A stretch of 64,000 nucleotides of DNA from Pogostemon cablin. Lineage: Eukaryota; Streptophyta; Magnoliopsida; Lamiales; Lamiaceae. A program made the translations under genes and the position numbers. The notes beneath the pieces were generated by a model. The model was given only the letters and a program-made list of their open reading frames with translations. It was not told the DNA's origin and did no database searches. Shown here in pieces: positions 34,431 through 48,365 of the stretch. Every line of letters begins with the position of its first letter. Positions within the stretch are counted from its first letter, which is position 1. The stretch is from assembly GCA_023678885.1 (NCBI GenBank), contig CM043006.1, forward strand, positions 8,025,948 through 8,089,947, read 5' to 3'.

Positions 34431-34894
34431 TGTTGAAAATAAATCCATAAATCATAATGCCTTAAACCCTATTACGATTAAATGAGATTCAAAACGTAAA
34501 GTGGAAGCGTATCTAATCCAATGAGTCTTCTAGATAGAATACAAACTCGGGATCAATGGTTTTATGGCCTTCCTCAACTAATCCTCTTTATTCCTTTATA
34601 TGACCGTTGTAATTCCTTCCGATGGGGAGAAGAGAGAACTATGTGCGGCTTAGTATATTGGGGACCATAACTTGTGAGCCTTTATATACTACACAACTGG
34701 GCCACCCATTATCACACAGTCATGTAGTATTGTGCATCTACTCAATTGACCCATATCATTATTATTATAGCCCATGGACTTTACACCTTAATTGGATCAC
34801 TTAAATTAAATAAAAAAATTAAATAGCTAATATAATTGCATAATAATATATTGCCCACAATTAGATTATATTGGAAATTAAAAATTTCCTAACA
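34431..34894 (-). repeat. Copia E 3' LTR (464 bp)
   Basis: Starts TGTTGAAAATAAATCC and ends TTTCCTAACA. The adjacent internal sequence reads, on the minus strand, CAAGTGGGATAT before the LTR, a typical Copia polypurine tract. Sequence just left is TCAAA; its TSD partner is outside the window. Confidence 0.85.
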
Positions 34895-34919
34895 ATATCC
34901 CACTTGGGCTATATATATT

Positions 34920-36103
34920 TGTTGGATTGTATACTAAAAGTCTAGCTTTAGTATGAACAATGTTATAACAATTTATCTGAAATGAGAATCATATGATCAA
35001 ATGATTGCATCTTATAATTTATTTATATGCACGATGCAATAGTCCACTCACTTTATACTGTAGATAATATGTTGTGCGACAACATGCGGAAGATCATATT
35101 ATCGGTTTCCTTATAAAGTATAAACAGATGCTCACAATTGAGATAGACGGAGACTCTCTGTCGGGATGGTTGTAGTGTGGTTTAGTATTAGCTTGTCTTG
35201 GCTACAGAATCACATTAGTGCACTTGTGTGTATTGAGCGGGACCGCTTGATATCGTTCGACTTATACTGACTTATAGGAGAACTTGATCTCAGTTATTAT
35301 GGATGTTCATGCTTTTAATCCCTATACAATAACCTCGACACGTAGTGCAGTATGTATTTCTTTGATTCATCAATGGGTGAGATTTACATGTATTAAATCA
35401 ACAAACTCGGTGAATTGGGAAGTAATGCTGTCTCTATGGTGTGCTGTTGATTGTAGAAGGAATCCATGTCCGACATAGGCTGATGATGTCCCCCTTAGGA
35501 GCTCATAAGGTTTATCATGTAAATCTTGCAAGTGGATTAATTCTGGCATGATAATAAGGTTGAGTGGTACTACTCTCGGATGAGATATTAATTAATTTGA
35601 GTTATCAGTAACTTAATTAATTAATCGGCTTTGTATATCTTAAACATGGGGAGATTTTTGGGCTCATAATAAGAAAGAGCCCAGAACATAATTTTGGGAT
35701 TGGATGGGTAGTGCATTAATAATATTTTTGTGGACTATATTATTATTATTGGATTTAATTATAAGCTTTGGGCTAAGCTTGGTTAATTAAATCCAATTGA
35801 AGCCCAATCCAATTTCTCCTCCTGGTCCCTGTTGTAGCCCAATATATAAGTCATCTCAGCTTTTGGAAACCTAACACTATGTGTCATTTTTGACATGAGA
35901 TAAGGAGAGAAGCAGATTGAGAGAATCCTACAGATTGTTGCCCACACAACATCAGGATTCGACTTGGGACATACAGCAGAAGATCGAGAGGTAGTTCTCT
36001 GCAACGATTCATCCTCTACATCAACTTTCATTTTGCTTCCGCTGTAATTGTTTACTTGAGTTCCTAATGGATCACGCTAAACCAAACGATCCAATAGCCA
36101 ACA
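34920..36103 (+). repeat. Copia F 5' LTR (1184 bp)
   Basis: Starts TGTTGGATTGTATACTAAAA, ends AATAGCCAACA. It aligns with A's LTR up to GACTTGGGACATACAGCAGA and again from CATCCTCTACATCAACTTT to the end, skipping the module between. Confidence 0.9.
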
Positions 36104-36105
36104 AT

Positions 36106-36117
36106 TGGTATCAGAGC
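36106..36117 (+). other. Primer-binding site of Copia F
   Basis: Exact TGGTATCAGAGC, complementary to the initiator methionine tRNA 3' end, two bases after the LTR. Confidence 0.92.
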
Positions 36118-37640
36118 GTTGGTTTCGTGGTGAATCATGAGACGTTATGTAGGGTTTACATGCTATACGTGTTTTACTTGTCGTATAGATAGCATGTGTA
36201 TTAGGGTTTGAATAATTTTGTATTATTTGTGAAAATCCTATGAATATAATTGTCGATAGAAAGCATGAGATTAGGGTTTTATATTTGTGAATTATCCTAT
36301 GTACTTTTTCGGTGGGTTTGGCATGTGATTGTTGATGTTGTTGGCGTGTAAACCTTTCTGGTTGTACACTGTAACCACACACACACGTATGTTCCATGAG
36401 GGGAAAGGAAAGCAGAGTAATGCGCAACCCAGAAGAAAGAAAGCCTATATCGACTTGAAAAAGCGATCTGGACATCGTTGGGAAGTTGCGATTGTTGCAG
36501 GCTATCGCGACTTGGTTCACTGCACCACCTACGGCGGACGACAACCATTCGGGCAAGTCGACTGGAAAGTTTTCACGGTGGAAGCGAAAAACTGACATGG
36601 AAGGAAATCAATGACGAGGATGCGGTTGGTGGGTGGCGTGAATTTTCCAGGCGAGTCAACTCCATGGCCAACGATGGGCAGCCTTGGCGATAACTGATGG
36701 TTGTCGAAGGCTGCAGCGTGATGATAGAGTTCAGCGCATTCGACAGTTGGAGTCGACGGTGATAGAATGGAAGGACGTAGCCGATGCAAGACGAGCAACT
36801 CACATAGCTGCCACTAACCTATGCGACGGTGGGATTGGTGTCGACATCTGAAAGTTTTCATTATCGACGATGGCTGTTGCGGCGGCTCTAACCCACGACA
36901 TTGGATGGAATGCCAGGGACTGGCGGCTGCGCGGTGGATGGCTGGCGGTCACTGTCGGGCACGCTGGATGGATGAACGGTGGATCAGTCGAAGTCCCTGG
37001 CGAGTCGTGATGAATGCTGGAAATGAGGCTGTCATCGCCACTTGGTGGGAGGCACTGGTGTTGATCCGGCAGCGGTGTCTGATCAGAAAAGGCAGGTTCC
37101 GACGAGTCTGCTATTAGTTCCGAGCGAGGCATCTGCTTGTCTCGAGCGCGTCCCTTGCCAGTTTTGAGCGAGGCAACTGCTATTTTGGGAGAGTCCACGC
37201 GAGTTTTCGGCGAGTCAGCAGTGGGTTCCGGGCGATCTCTTGATGGCCAGGGCTGGTCTGAGCCACTGTCAATCGAGTCTGGAAGTTGGGCTGATAACGA
37301 TGCTGGCAAGACTTCCCTGCGTGTGTTTTGACGGCGTCGAAGGGCTTGGAGTATACCTGTAGCTGTGCGTTCTGTGTTTGGCTGATTCTCCAGCATTGGT
37401 GTTTTATGGCTGGCCTTGGGCCTTTATGCCTCCTTGGGCCTAGTTTTCTAAGGGCTGCTGGGCCAATTTTTTAATTGCTGGATATATGTGCTTGGTGGAT
37501 TTAATTTGTTTTTGGGCTGAGTATATAGGCCATGGACAATGGGCTTGATTAATTATTTAATCTGCTGCTCATTTTGTGCTTATTTGTTGCTCTTGGGCCC
37601 ATTTAGTTGATCCACTAATTATGCAATTTATTCATTATAT
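36118..37640 (+). other. Copia F leader with GC-rich segment
   Basis: About 36320-37400 is GC-rich with long open frames on the minus strand (for example 198 codons at 36800-37396) that lack any recognisable domain and run against element sense, so they are likely composition effects. Positions 37080-37235 contain irregular repeats of the GTTCCGAGCGAGGCATCTGC kind, possibly a diverged counterpart of A's 62-bp repeat. Confidence 0.5.
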
Positions 37641-39474
37641 ATAATTGATTTAATTGTTTTAACTTGACAATTAATTGTTATATATGTGGCATGTTTTATG
37701 TGATTTATTTTTTAATTAAATTACTTACAATAGAAGCATGCTAAGATGTATATTTTATTAATGAAATATTATATGCATGTTAAAAACCCTCGGTGTTAAA
37801 TAAATAATTGGGAGAGGGGATTGATAATTAATTCCCGCGGCCTCCATTATTGGTTTGTAAGTGATGTGAGTAAACTTGCGTGTTGGCAACAGACCTTCCT
37901 CCCTATCGGATGAGTTTATTCATGGATCACTGATACAAACTTCATTAAATAATTATTGTTTGTAATGTGGCACATAAACTTGCGTGTTGGCATAGACCTT
38001 CCTCCTTAACGGATGAGTTTGTGTGCGGTTCACTGGTACAAATTTATAATTGATGATTATAGGAAGTTATCCGAGCACGTGTGTAATTCTCCAACTGTAA
38101 GGCACATAAGCTTGCGCAATGGACTTGGGATCAAATAATGGTGCACACTTAGGTGTGAATAATTAGTATCCTCCCCAACGGAGTCACTGCTATTATTTAC
38201 ATGGCTAAAGAGGAACGGACTATTAATTATTTTGTCATGAGGTTAGGTTGACAAATGAAATTAATGGGGAAAACCTTCTCTTGTAAATGTTCGGGTTTGT
38301 AAACATCCACACTAACGTGGCTTGCAGACTCATGGTGCTTGAGATATCGGTAAATTTTATTTTTATATTGTTTTGAGGGAATCAATATAAAAGGATAAAA
38401 TTTGAAGATTTGATCTTATATTTATTTGTGATTCTCTGAATTTCGAATGGTTTTATTTCACTAATTGTTAACTAAAAGAAATTTTATTTACTTGTCTAAA
38501 TTAGATGATTAGAAAAGAATCTTGGTTTTGAATTTTACTGCTTAAGAAAATACATGTGTGTTCTCACAAAGGACGTCTCATGATGCCTATTAAAGTCTCT
38601 AGTGAAGAGATGAGAGGTTCATAGAAATATGATGATCTCATGTAACTCTTCGGATACTTGAGTAATTTAAAAGGCGGTAGATCATGATAGAATTTGATGA
38701 ATGAATTGGAAATATATGGAATAGAAGTTGAAGGGGAAACCTAAGTCAATTTTATTCTCCATAATTGCTTAGATGTTTTGAGTAAGTTCCACCTGAATTA
38801 CGAGAGGATGTATATGGTGGGAAACTTCAGACAAAACATGTGGCAAAAGAAAGGCATTTTCATCATAATATGAACAAGTTTAATATCTTATTTACTAGTT
38901 GTTTAAACATGATTAGTAATGGCATTTACTGACACGAAGTGTGTAGATACTGGAATCACTAAATGATTATCATTGAGTAAGGATAAGATTGTTATGACAT
39001 GGGTAAAACTACGAAGGTAGTGGCTATTGCAGTGGGAGTTGTTTATTTATCTTATGATAGAAATAAACGATTGGTAATGAGAAATTGTCTTTACGTACGT
39101 TTTCAAAGAAAGAAATTGATTTCAGTTTCTATGCATTAACGGATGGATACTTCATTTTATTTAAATGACATGGTCATAGTGATGAGAAATGAGGTTATAA
39201 TCTATTATAGTACGTTGGTGGATAATATGTGTACTCTTAAATCATGTACATCCCACAGATGCAACAAATAGTAATTAATAATGCATCTTCTAATATTAGT
39301 AACAGAAAGGAACTTTCAGAGATGAACTAAACATGCATTTGGCGTCTAAGACTAGTTCATTTTACTTGAGTAGGATTCAAAAGTTGATAGCCGATGGACT
39401 GTTAGGTTTATCTAAAGTGGAAGCTATCAAACTTGTGAGTCTTGCTTGGAAGTAAAAATGATTAACTGCCTTTT

Positions 39475-39920
39475 CAAGGTTGTGGGGTGTAGAGCCAAAG
39501 ATATATATGTTGGAATTAGTTCATTCTGATTCAAGCGGACCTAATATTATCCAAGCGAGAGGTGGTTATGAATATTCGAAGATTATTCTAGATACCGATA
39601 TATTTATTAGATGCACTGGATGTCTAAGTTCTTTGATTAATTTAAGAATTGCATGGCTGGTACAGTGAAGCGTCATGGAAAATATATTAAATCATTATGA
39701 TTTAATCGTGATGGTGAGTACCTCTTAGGATAGTTAGGAGCTATTAATCAGAGGTTGAGATTAAATCTCAAGTTGTCTACACCGGGCATGCCCCAACTGA
39801 ATGGTGTGGTGGATAGAAGGTGTAAGACTCTTATGGTAATGATTAGATAGATGAAGAATTATTTGGAATAATTAAATTTATTTTATGGATATGCCCTAGA
39901 TACAGTAATTCGTAAAATGT
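39475..39920 (+). pseudogene. Copia F integrase remnant
   Basis: The open frame at 39480-39668 includes LELVHSDSSGPNIIQARGGY, the conserved start of the Copia integrase core; the frame then slips. TPGMPQLNGVVDRR lies at about 39777-39820. Frame breaks and stops separate the blocks. The layout parallels element A at 27655-28090. Confidence 0.82.
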
Positions 39921-40499
39921 TTGTCTGTTTGTGGGACATCCTAGAAAAATAGAGGGTGATTTATTTAGTTCAAAAGAATGAAGGGTGATTGTTAACACAA
40001 ACATTAGATTTTTTGAAAAGGACTATGTAATAAATCACAAACCCGTTTATAAGTTGTTCTAAAGTAAGTGAGAGGGAAAATACTAAGTATTAGTACCAAG
40101 TATACAGGAGGATATACCACAAGGTAAACTAAATCGATATCACGTCTGATACATAATTGTGTGTAGTACTTTGTCATAGTGGGAGGGTCGTTTGACAACC
40201 CGTAAAATATATGTTTTGAGAGATTCGTGAGACTTGGTCCCTAGTAAACATGATATTGTCCCACGGATACGACGTAGCACTACAAGATTAAAATGCGGAA
40301 TCTTAGTAAGATGCAATGAATGTAATAGAACCTATGTATTCTAAATTAAGTTTGGGAGCTTGTAGGACCACTAAATGGTGTAAAAGTCATTGCAAGTGGT
40401 CATAGGAAATAAAAGAGGATCGTACGGTAAGGTGAAAACCTTGGAAGCAAAGCTTGTTGCGAAAAGGAGTACTTAGAAAGAAATGGTTTGATTATGAGG

Positions 40500-40980
40500 A
40501 AACATGTTTGCTGGTAGCTATGCTTATGTTGATCCGGATTCTTTTATTTATTGCTACTCATATTGAATTATGAGGAACAACAAATAGATGTCAAGACAGC
40601 TTTCCTGATTGGAAGTCTTGAGGAAAACATCTATGTAAAGCAATCAAAGTAATTCATTGCAAAAGGGTTAAGAGCATTTTAATAGTAAGCTTAAAGGTGT
40701 CCATCAATGGACTAAAGCAAGCTTCAAGTCATGAAACATCTGTTTTGATGAGGAAATCCAGGCATATGAATTTATTCAATGCGCGGATATGTCTTGTGTA
40801 TTGAAAAGAGTGATGGAAACATGGTGGTATTTCTTATACTGTACGTAGATGATATATTGCTCATTGGAGACAATGAAAGAGTATTGTTGGGCGTATGGGT
40901 ATGGTTGTTAAAGCGGTATGTGATGAAGGACTTAAGGGAAGCAAAAATATCATTTCGATCATGGTAATCCGGATCACAAG
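40500..40980 (+). pseudogene. Copia F reverse transcriptase remnant
   Basis: IDVKTAFLIGSL with ENIYVKQ (40585-40650), SINGLKQAS (40700-40728), then an open frame 40779-40967 with VVFLILYVDDILLIGDNE and KRYVMKDLREA. The catalytic YVDD is encoded at 40842-40853. This frame retains the active-site region of the enzyme that copies element RNA to DNA, but upstream stops and shifts disable the whole. Confidence 0.87.
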
Positions 40981-41239
40981 AAAGGATGTTATGTTTATCT
41001 CAAGCTTCATGAAATGACACGATCCTTACTTATTTTAACATGTAACTTTATCTAAGAAAATGTGTCTTGAGACACAAAAGAAGATAAAGGTGATAAAAAC
41101 GATTCCTTATGCTATGGCTAATAAGGAAGCTTAATCTAAGGAATGCTATGCACGAGATCAGATATCTATTTTGCCGAAGGCATGAACAGTGGGTATCAAG
41201 GTAATTCGAAATAAGAACGGTAAACTGTGGTAAGACATA

Positions 41240-41640
41240 TATTTATGTACCTGAAAAGGATTAAAAATTATATGTAGGCTTACCGGACAGATTCGCTGCT
41301 TCTTATGAGTTACATTGATTCGGATTTTTCAAATCAGATATGGACCGAAGTAAATCCACCTCAAAGGTTATGTATTTAATCTTAGAAAGTAGAGTCATAA
41401 TGTGGAGGAGTGTTATATAGAAATATATTTCAAACTCCGGACTCCATAATGGAAAGATGATGAATTAGAGCCTCTCAGGCAGCCAAAGTATCTGTATGTC
41501 ACTAGAAACTTCATGATGGACTTTGAAGTGTTTCTAAGTTTGCCCAAGACTATCACAATTTACATTGATGATATTGGTGTAGTTGTAAACTTGAAGGAAT
41601 CACGAGTCCATAAGGCAATTAAACACATGGAGCGCGAGTA
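41240..41640 (+). pseudogene. Copia F RNase H remnant
   Basis: Aligned with the same stretch of A: MYLKRIKNY, then a diverged DSDFSNQ segment near 41320, and traces up to 41600. Interrupted by many stops. Confidence 0.6.
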
Positions 41641-41828
41641 CCACCTGTTACGAGAAATCGTATGATGAGGGAAAGGTTGTTGTCACCTAGATTGCATCGG
41701 ATGATGACCTAGTAAATCCATTTACAAGGACCTTAAGGCGAGAGCTTTTAATGGTCGCATAGTGGGAGTGGGATTCAGTTGTATGGCGGAAGACATGACA
41801 GCATAGTCTTTTAGTATAAGTGAGAGAT

Positions 41829-43024
41829 TGTTGGATTGTATACTAAAAGTCTAGCTTTAGTATGAACAATGTTATAACAATTTATTTGAAATAAGAATCA
41901 TATGATCAAATGATTGCATCTTATAATTTATTTATATGCACGATGCAATAGTCCACTTACTTTATACCGTAGATAATATGTTGTGCGACAACACGCGGAA
42001 GATCACATTATTGGTTTCCTTATAAAGTATAAATAGATGCTCACAATCGAGATAGACGGGGACTCTCTATCGGGATGATTGTAGTGTGATTTAGTATTAG
42101 TTTGTCTTGACTATAGAATCACATTAGTGCATTTTTGTGTATTAAGCAGGACCGCTTAAGATCGTTCGACTTATACTGACTTATAGGAGAACTTGATCTC
42201 AGTTATTATGATGTTCGTGCTCTTAATCTCTATACAATAACTTCGACACATAGGGCAGTATGTATTTCTTTGATTCATCAATGGGTGAGATTTACATGTA
42301 TTAAATCAACAAACTCGGTGAGTTGGGAATTAGTGCTGTCTCTATGGTGTGCTGTTGATTGTAGAAGGAATCCATGTCCGACATAGGTTGATGATGTCCC
42401 CTTGAGGAGCTCATAAGGTTTATCATGTAAATCTTGCAAGTGGATTAATTCCGGCATGATAATAAGGTTGAGTAGTACTACTCTCGGATGTGATATTAAT
42501 TAATTTGAGTTGTCAATAACTTAATTTATTAATAGGCATTATATATCTTAAACATGGGGAGATTTTTGGGCTCATAATAAGGAGCCCAGAATATAATTTT
42601 GGGATTGGATGGGTAGTGCAGTAATAATATTTTAGTGGATTATATTATTATTATTGGATTTAATTATAAGCTTTAGGCTAAGCTTGGTTAATTAAATCCA
42701 ATTGAGGCCCAATCCAATTTCTCCTTCTGGTCCCTGTTGTAGCCCAATATATAAGACATCTCAGCTTCTGGAAACCTAACACTATGCGTCGTTTTTGACA
42801 TGAGATAAGGAGAGAAGCAGACTGAGAGAATCTTGCAGATTGTTACCCACACAACATCAGGATTAGACTTGAGACATACAACAGAAGATCGAGTGGTAGT
42901 TCTCTGCAATGATTCATCCTCTACATCAACTTTGAAGAAAGGTAAACTTTTATTTTGCTTCCGCTGTAATTGTTTACTTGAGTTCCTAATGGATCACGTG
43001 AACCAAACGATCCAATAACCAACA
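41829..43024 (+). repeat. Copia F 3' LTR (1196 bp)
   Basis: Preceded by the purine tract AAGTGAGAGAT, starts TGTTGGATTG and ends AATAACCAACA. It differs from the 5' LTR by scattered substitutions and a short extra GAAGAAAGGTAAAC near 42933. Confidence 0.9.
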
Positions 43025-43029
43025 ATATT

Positions 43030-45300
43030 TTCCAAAGCAATTATACTAAGAGTCCATAAGTTGCGCAACTTCATGTTATTCCTCTTCAAGCTATACTTAG
43101 CAATCTGGTCCATCTCATATACTAATATGGATTTACCGCGGCATTCACCACATTACAAATCGTGGTTAAACCCTGACAATCACCAATATCAATATACTCA
43201 ATGACATAGATCAAATATGGTGAGTAGTATGGAAATACATGCAATGTGAGCAACATCATGTCTGTTTCCAACTGGTATAACTTAAATCTTTAGTGAGATC
43301 AATCATAATGTAAAATATTACAAAATAAAAAATTAACTTTAGGGAATTTACAATGAATTCAAAGCCATCAACTTTATTTTGTAGAAAACCGAATTATCCA
43401 AAATTAAAGTGTCTTAAAAATTTTAAAGAGTAATAAATATAGACTCCCACTAAACCAATGTATTCTAAAACCATATAATACCCACATGAGTAGCTAGCTC
43501 AAATAGGGCATTGAATACATAATTGGCAGATCCACGTTTAGAGTCTATCTCAATATGCTCTACTGACATTTTATCAACACAAAACACTTTCTTTAACCAT
43601 CAAGAATTCTATGTCAAAAATGCTTGACATGTAAGTACTCTTGTCGTTGATACTTTACTGCGAACTAACTATCACAATCAGCTTTATGTGATAAAGCTTT
43701 GCAACATTTATTTCATGATTGGATACCCCTTAGTGTGCTACTATTTTTGTTGTCATGGCTAATAAGCTACAAGTGTTTGTTTGGCACTTCTTTATAATAT
43801 AACTCTCATAACCAACAGAAAATGCAGCCTAAAGTGGATCTTATACTGTATTAGCATCCAACAAACTCAAATTCAGACTACTTTATGATCTTCTACTAAT
43901 CTGATGATCTCTAATGTGCAAACATGTTATCCTTAGGTCTCTGTAAATACTTTATAAAGATCCATACTAGAGTTACTTAATTATTTGCTAGATATACCAA
44001 CAACAAAAACCAAATCAGGTCTTTTACAGATCTCACCATATAACAACTTCCAACAGCCAATGCATATGGAAACTTTTATATTTCTTAAATCTTTAGATTA
44101 ACTTTAGGGCACCTGATTAAGACAGGACTTGTCTCCTTTTATTTTAACTTTAATCTTCTCCCACTGAATTACATAATCATCTACATTTATCTCAAAAATA
44201 AATTAGACAATTACTTCATGATGATGATTGTGATTTCTTTACGGGAAAGTTTTCTTGAATGCATAAATAAATTTTCATTTAGTTCTTAAATCGTTGAGAT
44301 CGTTTCATCAATGTTACCCTTAAGAAACATTATCTTTACATGCATCTATTGTGATTCTAGATCAAAATATACTACTAATATCACAATTATCTTAAAACAA
44401 TGCCTTATTTACCTTATAAGTATAATCCTTTATCAAGATGAAAATCTGATTATCTTGTATTGATTTGAACTCATTACTTATAGCATTAAGCCACCTTCGA
44501 GTATTTGGACCTTACATGGCTTGATGAATATTGCTTGAATGTTCTACCATTAATTACATAGTGTCCTCATTATTTAGGAGAAGAACTACTAAATCATTCC
44601 AAAATGTCTTTCTCCCAACTCTAATTGTTTCCTTGTGACATTAATTCTTGAAGTTGTTGAATTTATTATTCCTTAAATATTATTGACATTGTCCTATCAA
44701 TATTCTTAATTTTCACATTCTTAAAAGCTTTAGTAGGGGTCAAAATTGATTCCACTTCAAAGACAATATTTCTAATATTACTCTTCCCCTTCAAATCAAC
44801 ATCCTCAAAGAATACCGTTTTACCCATCTCAAATATAATATGATTAATTGGATCATAAGCATTTTTATCTTTATTCATAATCAATAAAGTAGCTGGTATC
44901 TATTTGAGTCCAATTTTCTTTAGTAGATCCCAATGATCTAACCTTAGTTGGATATCACCATATATGAAACTCAAAAGAGTTCTCACAACTACTATAATTG
45001 GTACCTTATTGAGACTACAAGTTGCAATCTTTAGTATTTCTCTCAACCATATCCTGTGAAGTTCTTATTTTATCGTTTAACTATACCACTTACATTGAGT
45101 AATCTTAATGTGATATATTATAAGACAATTCCACAAGCCTCTAGGACAAAACATAAAGTTATGCTTTAATTTTGTCTTTAACTGCTTTTTTAATGGGTTT
45201 TCTTGTATTGCATTATACTTTATTGAGACCAAATTTCCTTGAATCCTACTAGTCTCATCTTTATTATTGGAGTTCAACCTCATGTATGAAAGTTGTTGAT
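43030..45300 (-). pseudogene. Copia E pol remnant (RT and linker, decayed)
   Basis: On the minus strand, 44500-44420 reads KWLNAISNEFKSIQ, matching the start of Copia reverse transcriptase (KWL.AM..E..S). The 72-codon frame at 44666-44884 reads GKTVFFEDVDLKGKSNI, as in the linker between integrase and reverse transcriptase. A worn FLKGNIDETI near 44310 fits the AFLNG.L.EEIYM block. Downstream toward 43030 the RT end and RNase H cannot be read with confidence. Stops are pervasive. Confidence 0.6.
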
Positions 45301-47563
45301 ATAAATAAAACTCAATAAGCAGACTTCTTAATTGTATAGAGAATTAATTCGAAATAATTATTATGCTTGCATTAAACTTTATAATCTTTCAAAATTTAAA
45401 TAATTAGAATCATCTCGAGGAATCGAGCACAACATTAGTATATAAGTCTTTTGACAACAATACATTCGTAAATGACACCATCCATGCAGTAGTCAAATAC
45501 TGACAATAAGAATTGTCAAGTAATAGTCTTCCTTTGGGCCAACTTATTACTCACATGTAAAACTAAATTATTGTCATGTATTTACTACCATAGGTGCTTA
45601 TATATTTCGGGACAGATATTAATTTATCTTTGGTCTGATCAATATCCTCATGAAGATACACTCGCAATATTATTAATTGGGACCCATCACAAGACACCTT
45701 GTGCAACATTAACCTCGTCTATGGATAAAAATTAACTGCAGGGATAATCTTGGTGTAATAATGAAGTATTGATAATAAGTTCTGTCAAACAAAAGTCTAT
45801 CTATGGACCGACTGATGTTCACATGAACAATTAAAAATAATTATCATATACTTATTATCACATGTGTGTTATTATTCTGCCAAACTGTGTCTATCCATGG
45901 GCCGAACACAGAAAGCATAAATAATTACACACTCATCTATGTAATTTCAATAAAGTCGCACTTCACACATAGAGACTACTATGACAGCATTTGATTGACT
46001 AGATTGAAAAATTACTATACCAATTAAACAAATATTTAAAATAAATATTTATGTTTAATTGAACGACATTAAAAAAATATCTCCCCAAATTTTAATTAAT
46101 TAAATTCTCAAGTTTTACAAGAATATTTGATGATTCCCACATATTTTAATTAAAGATTTCTTTAATTTAAATAGGGATTTGGAATCTCAATTTAATATAA
46201 ACTAAATATGGTAGGTTTTTAACTTAATTACCCCACCCAAAATAATAAGCAATTTTATTGGCAAACAATTAAATGCTCCAAAATTATTCATATAAATGGA
46301 ACCATATCTTTCATAGATTAATTAATCAAATGGAATCAATCCAGATCAAAAATAAATTTAGCATAAGTTTTTCAAAAATAAAGTCGGATTAATATATCCT
46401 TTTGGATATATATGCTAATAACAAAAAATTGTAACCAAAGCTTGTATCACCACTGGAACATACCTAATGCCACATAATCATAATAATTACAAAATTTAAT
46501 CGAATTATATACCATAGATGTTGCTAAAATTTCTTTCATCTTGAATAGCAAATGTAAACCGAATCCTTTTCATATTTTGCGATATGTAAACAAAATATTA
46601 CTAGCTACCAAAGTGATATGAAACAATTCAATGTCATGTACCCGGTTTTTAGCCATGGAAAATAAAACCGGATCACCTTATCAATTCATATGTAGAGTAC
46701 TCAAGCCACAAGAAAACAATAAATCAATCTGAATGGATTATGAAATATACTTGAACTCACTTATTTTTTAAATGAATAAATATCACCCCCAAAATTGAGG
46801 CATAAATTTCTAGATTGCTCAACTGATTTCAAATGTAATCATGTTATTCGAGCATATGCCAAATCGAAAAGGACTACATATATACATATTTCATGCACAC
46901 AAATCCAATGGATATATATATATATATGAATATGAACACTCTAGATATACAAAGAACTTTTATAAATTCAATCACTTGACATGCATTAACAGATTTAGAA
47001 TTGGTGACAGGCTATAATCCCAAAAATAAATAATCTCAACCATTTGAAATATATTCAAGTGTATCGCATCACCAAGTAAATCTGCAAAATTATCTTTAAT
47101 ATCCTCCAAATAACTCAACCTAAATCGGGTAATCAATCTTAATATTTTATAATCCAATTAGCAGAATTAATATAAAGACAACAATGTTTACACATAAATA
47201 TGTCCATTCAATTCAATAATTCAAGGCACAAATATATAAAATTGGTCAATAAATGCAAACTCCCATCACTATTACCAAATTGCCATGAACATAGCATGCA
47301 GTTACCAAATTGTCATAATATAGAATATGCAGCACTCACAAATCAGTTCAATCCATACATGTCTAATACATTGTGAACAAAACCCATAGTTATAATTAAT
47401 AGATCAATCCAAATGAATTACGATTTGGAATACTGAAAAAGCTCACTATGTATTTAATTAAGAAAATATTAAACAATTGTTTCAACACTCACATACCATA
47501 ACACATTATGATTTAATTAATATTAAATTCATATGTGAATAGAAGAAAAAATGAGTACACATG
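45301..47563 (-). other. Copia E internal sequence upstream of pol
   Basis: AT-rich, no protein frame recognised. 45480-46200 matches element G at 1-730, including repeated CTATCTNTGGRCCGA-like words about 90-100 bp apart. Ends at ACATG (47559-47563), where element D was inserted. Confidence 0.6.
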
Positions 47564-48365
47564 TGTTGTTGCTCGTTTTTGTCATGAAGACTTAAACAAG
47601 AACAAACAACGAGTGATCTCCACCATCGCCAACCATGAGCGTAGAACTTGAAGAAAAGTACATAAATACAAAGGGGATTTAACGTGGTTCGGTTCAATAG
47701 AACCTACATCCACGGGAGTAAAAAGAGTACTTTTATTGAAGAGGTTACAAGGAGAAATCTCTCATACTCCATGAACTAGAGTAATAGAGCTAATTACAGT
47801 GTTGAAGAAGATGATGAAGTGCAGAGAGAGAATTATTTTGTGGGTGTGTATGTGTGTTGGAGAAGATGATGATGAAATCCCCCCTCCAAGTGTTGGATTC
47901 CCTTCCTTATATGATTGTTGTTCACGTACTCCTCATAGCCTTCATCCTTGTTTTCTTGAGTAGTCCAATAATGTGTTGCCATGTGTAGGAAATGGAATCA
48001 AATTGGTTATGGAGTGGTCCTAATCTCTTTCCATTGGTTGAGGTAGCATCTTGATGTGTGATGAATGAAGGGAATGTACTCCTCCATGCTATAGTTGGGC
48101 TGACAATGCACATGGGAAGGGAATAAATCAAATTCTGCAGAGCCTAGGAAACATACGGGCCTTATCCTCGGGTAAATTGGGGATAAACAGAAGGAGATAA
48201 ATTTACTTCTGCTGGAGATGTTGGAAGGGCTTATCTCCCTATAGGTCGAGGATAATGACACAGCTTATCCCCGAGAATATAAGTCCACGCTCTAATGCTC
48301 TTCATCACACTTTTGTTAATATTTCTCATATATCCTTCATTTTTCTAGCGCGTAGTATCACGCCT

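Larger units (their letters stand above)
34920..43024 (+). mobile_element. Ty1/Copia element F, full-length but decayed (8.1 kb)
   Basis: TSD ATATT at 34915-34919 and 43025-43029. LTRs 34920-36103 and 41829-43024, primer site 36106-36117. It is a close relative of element A with the same internal order, but its LTR is about 200 bp shorter because the shared LTR module is absent. No long pol frame remains. Confidence 0.9.

Noticed and set aside
36077..36598. 173-codon minus-strand open frame
   Set aside because: Spans the F LTR end, primer site and leader in antisense, so it cannot be an independent gene; no known motif.
36800..37396. 198-codon minus-strand open frame
   Set aside because: Opposite to Copia F, in its GC-rich leader, with overlapping frames on the other strand; Pro/Ser/Arg-rich with no recognisable domain. 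Kept only as part of the leader finding.
47922..48261. Open frames repeated at 62808-63147
   Set aside because: They are antisense or sense reads of the two D LTR copies; conservation reflects LTR identity, not protein selection.
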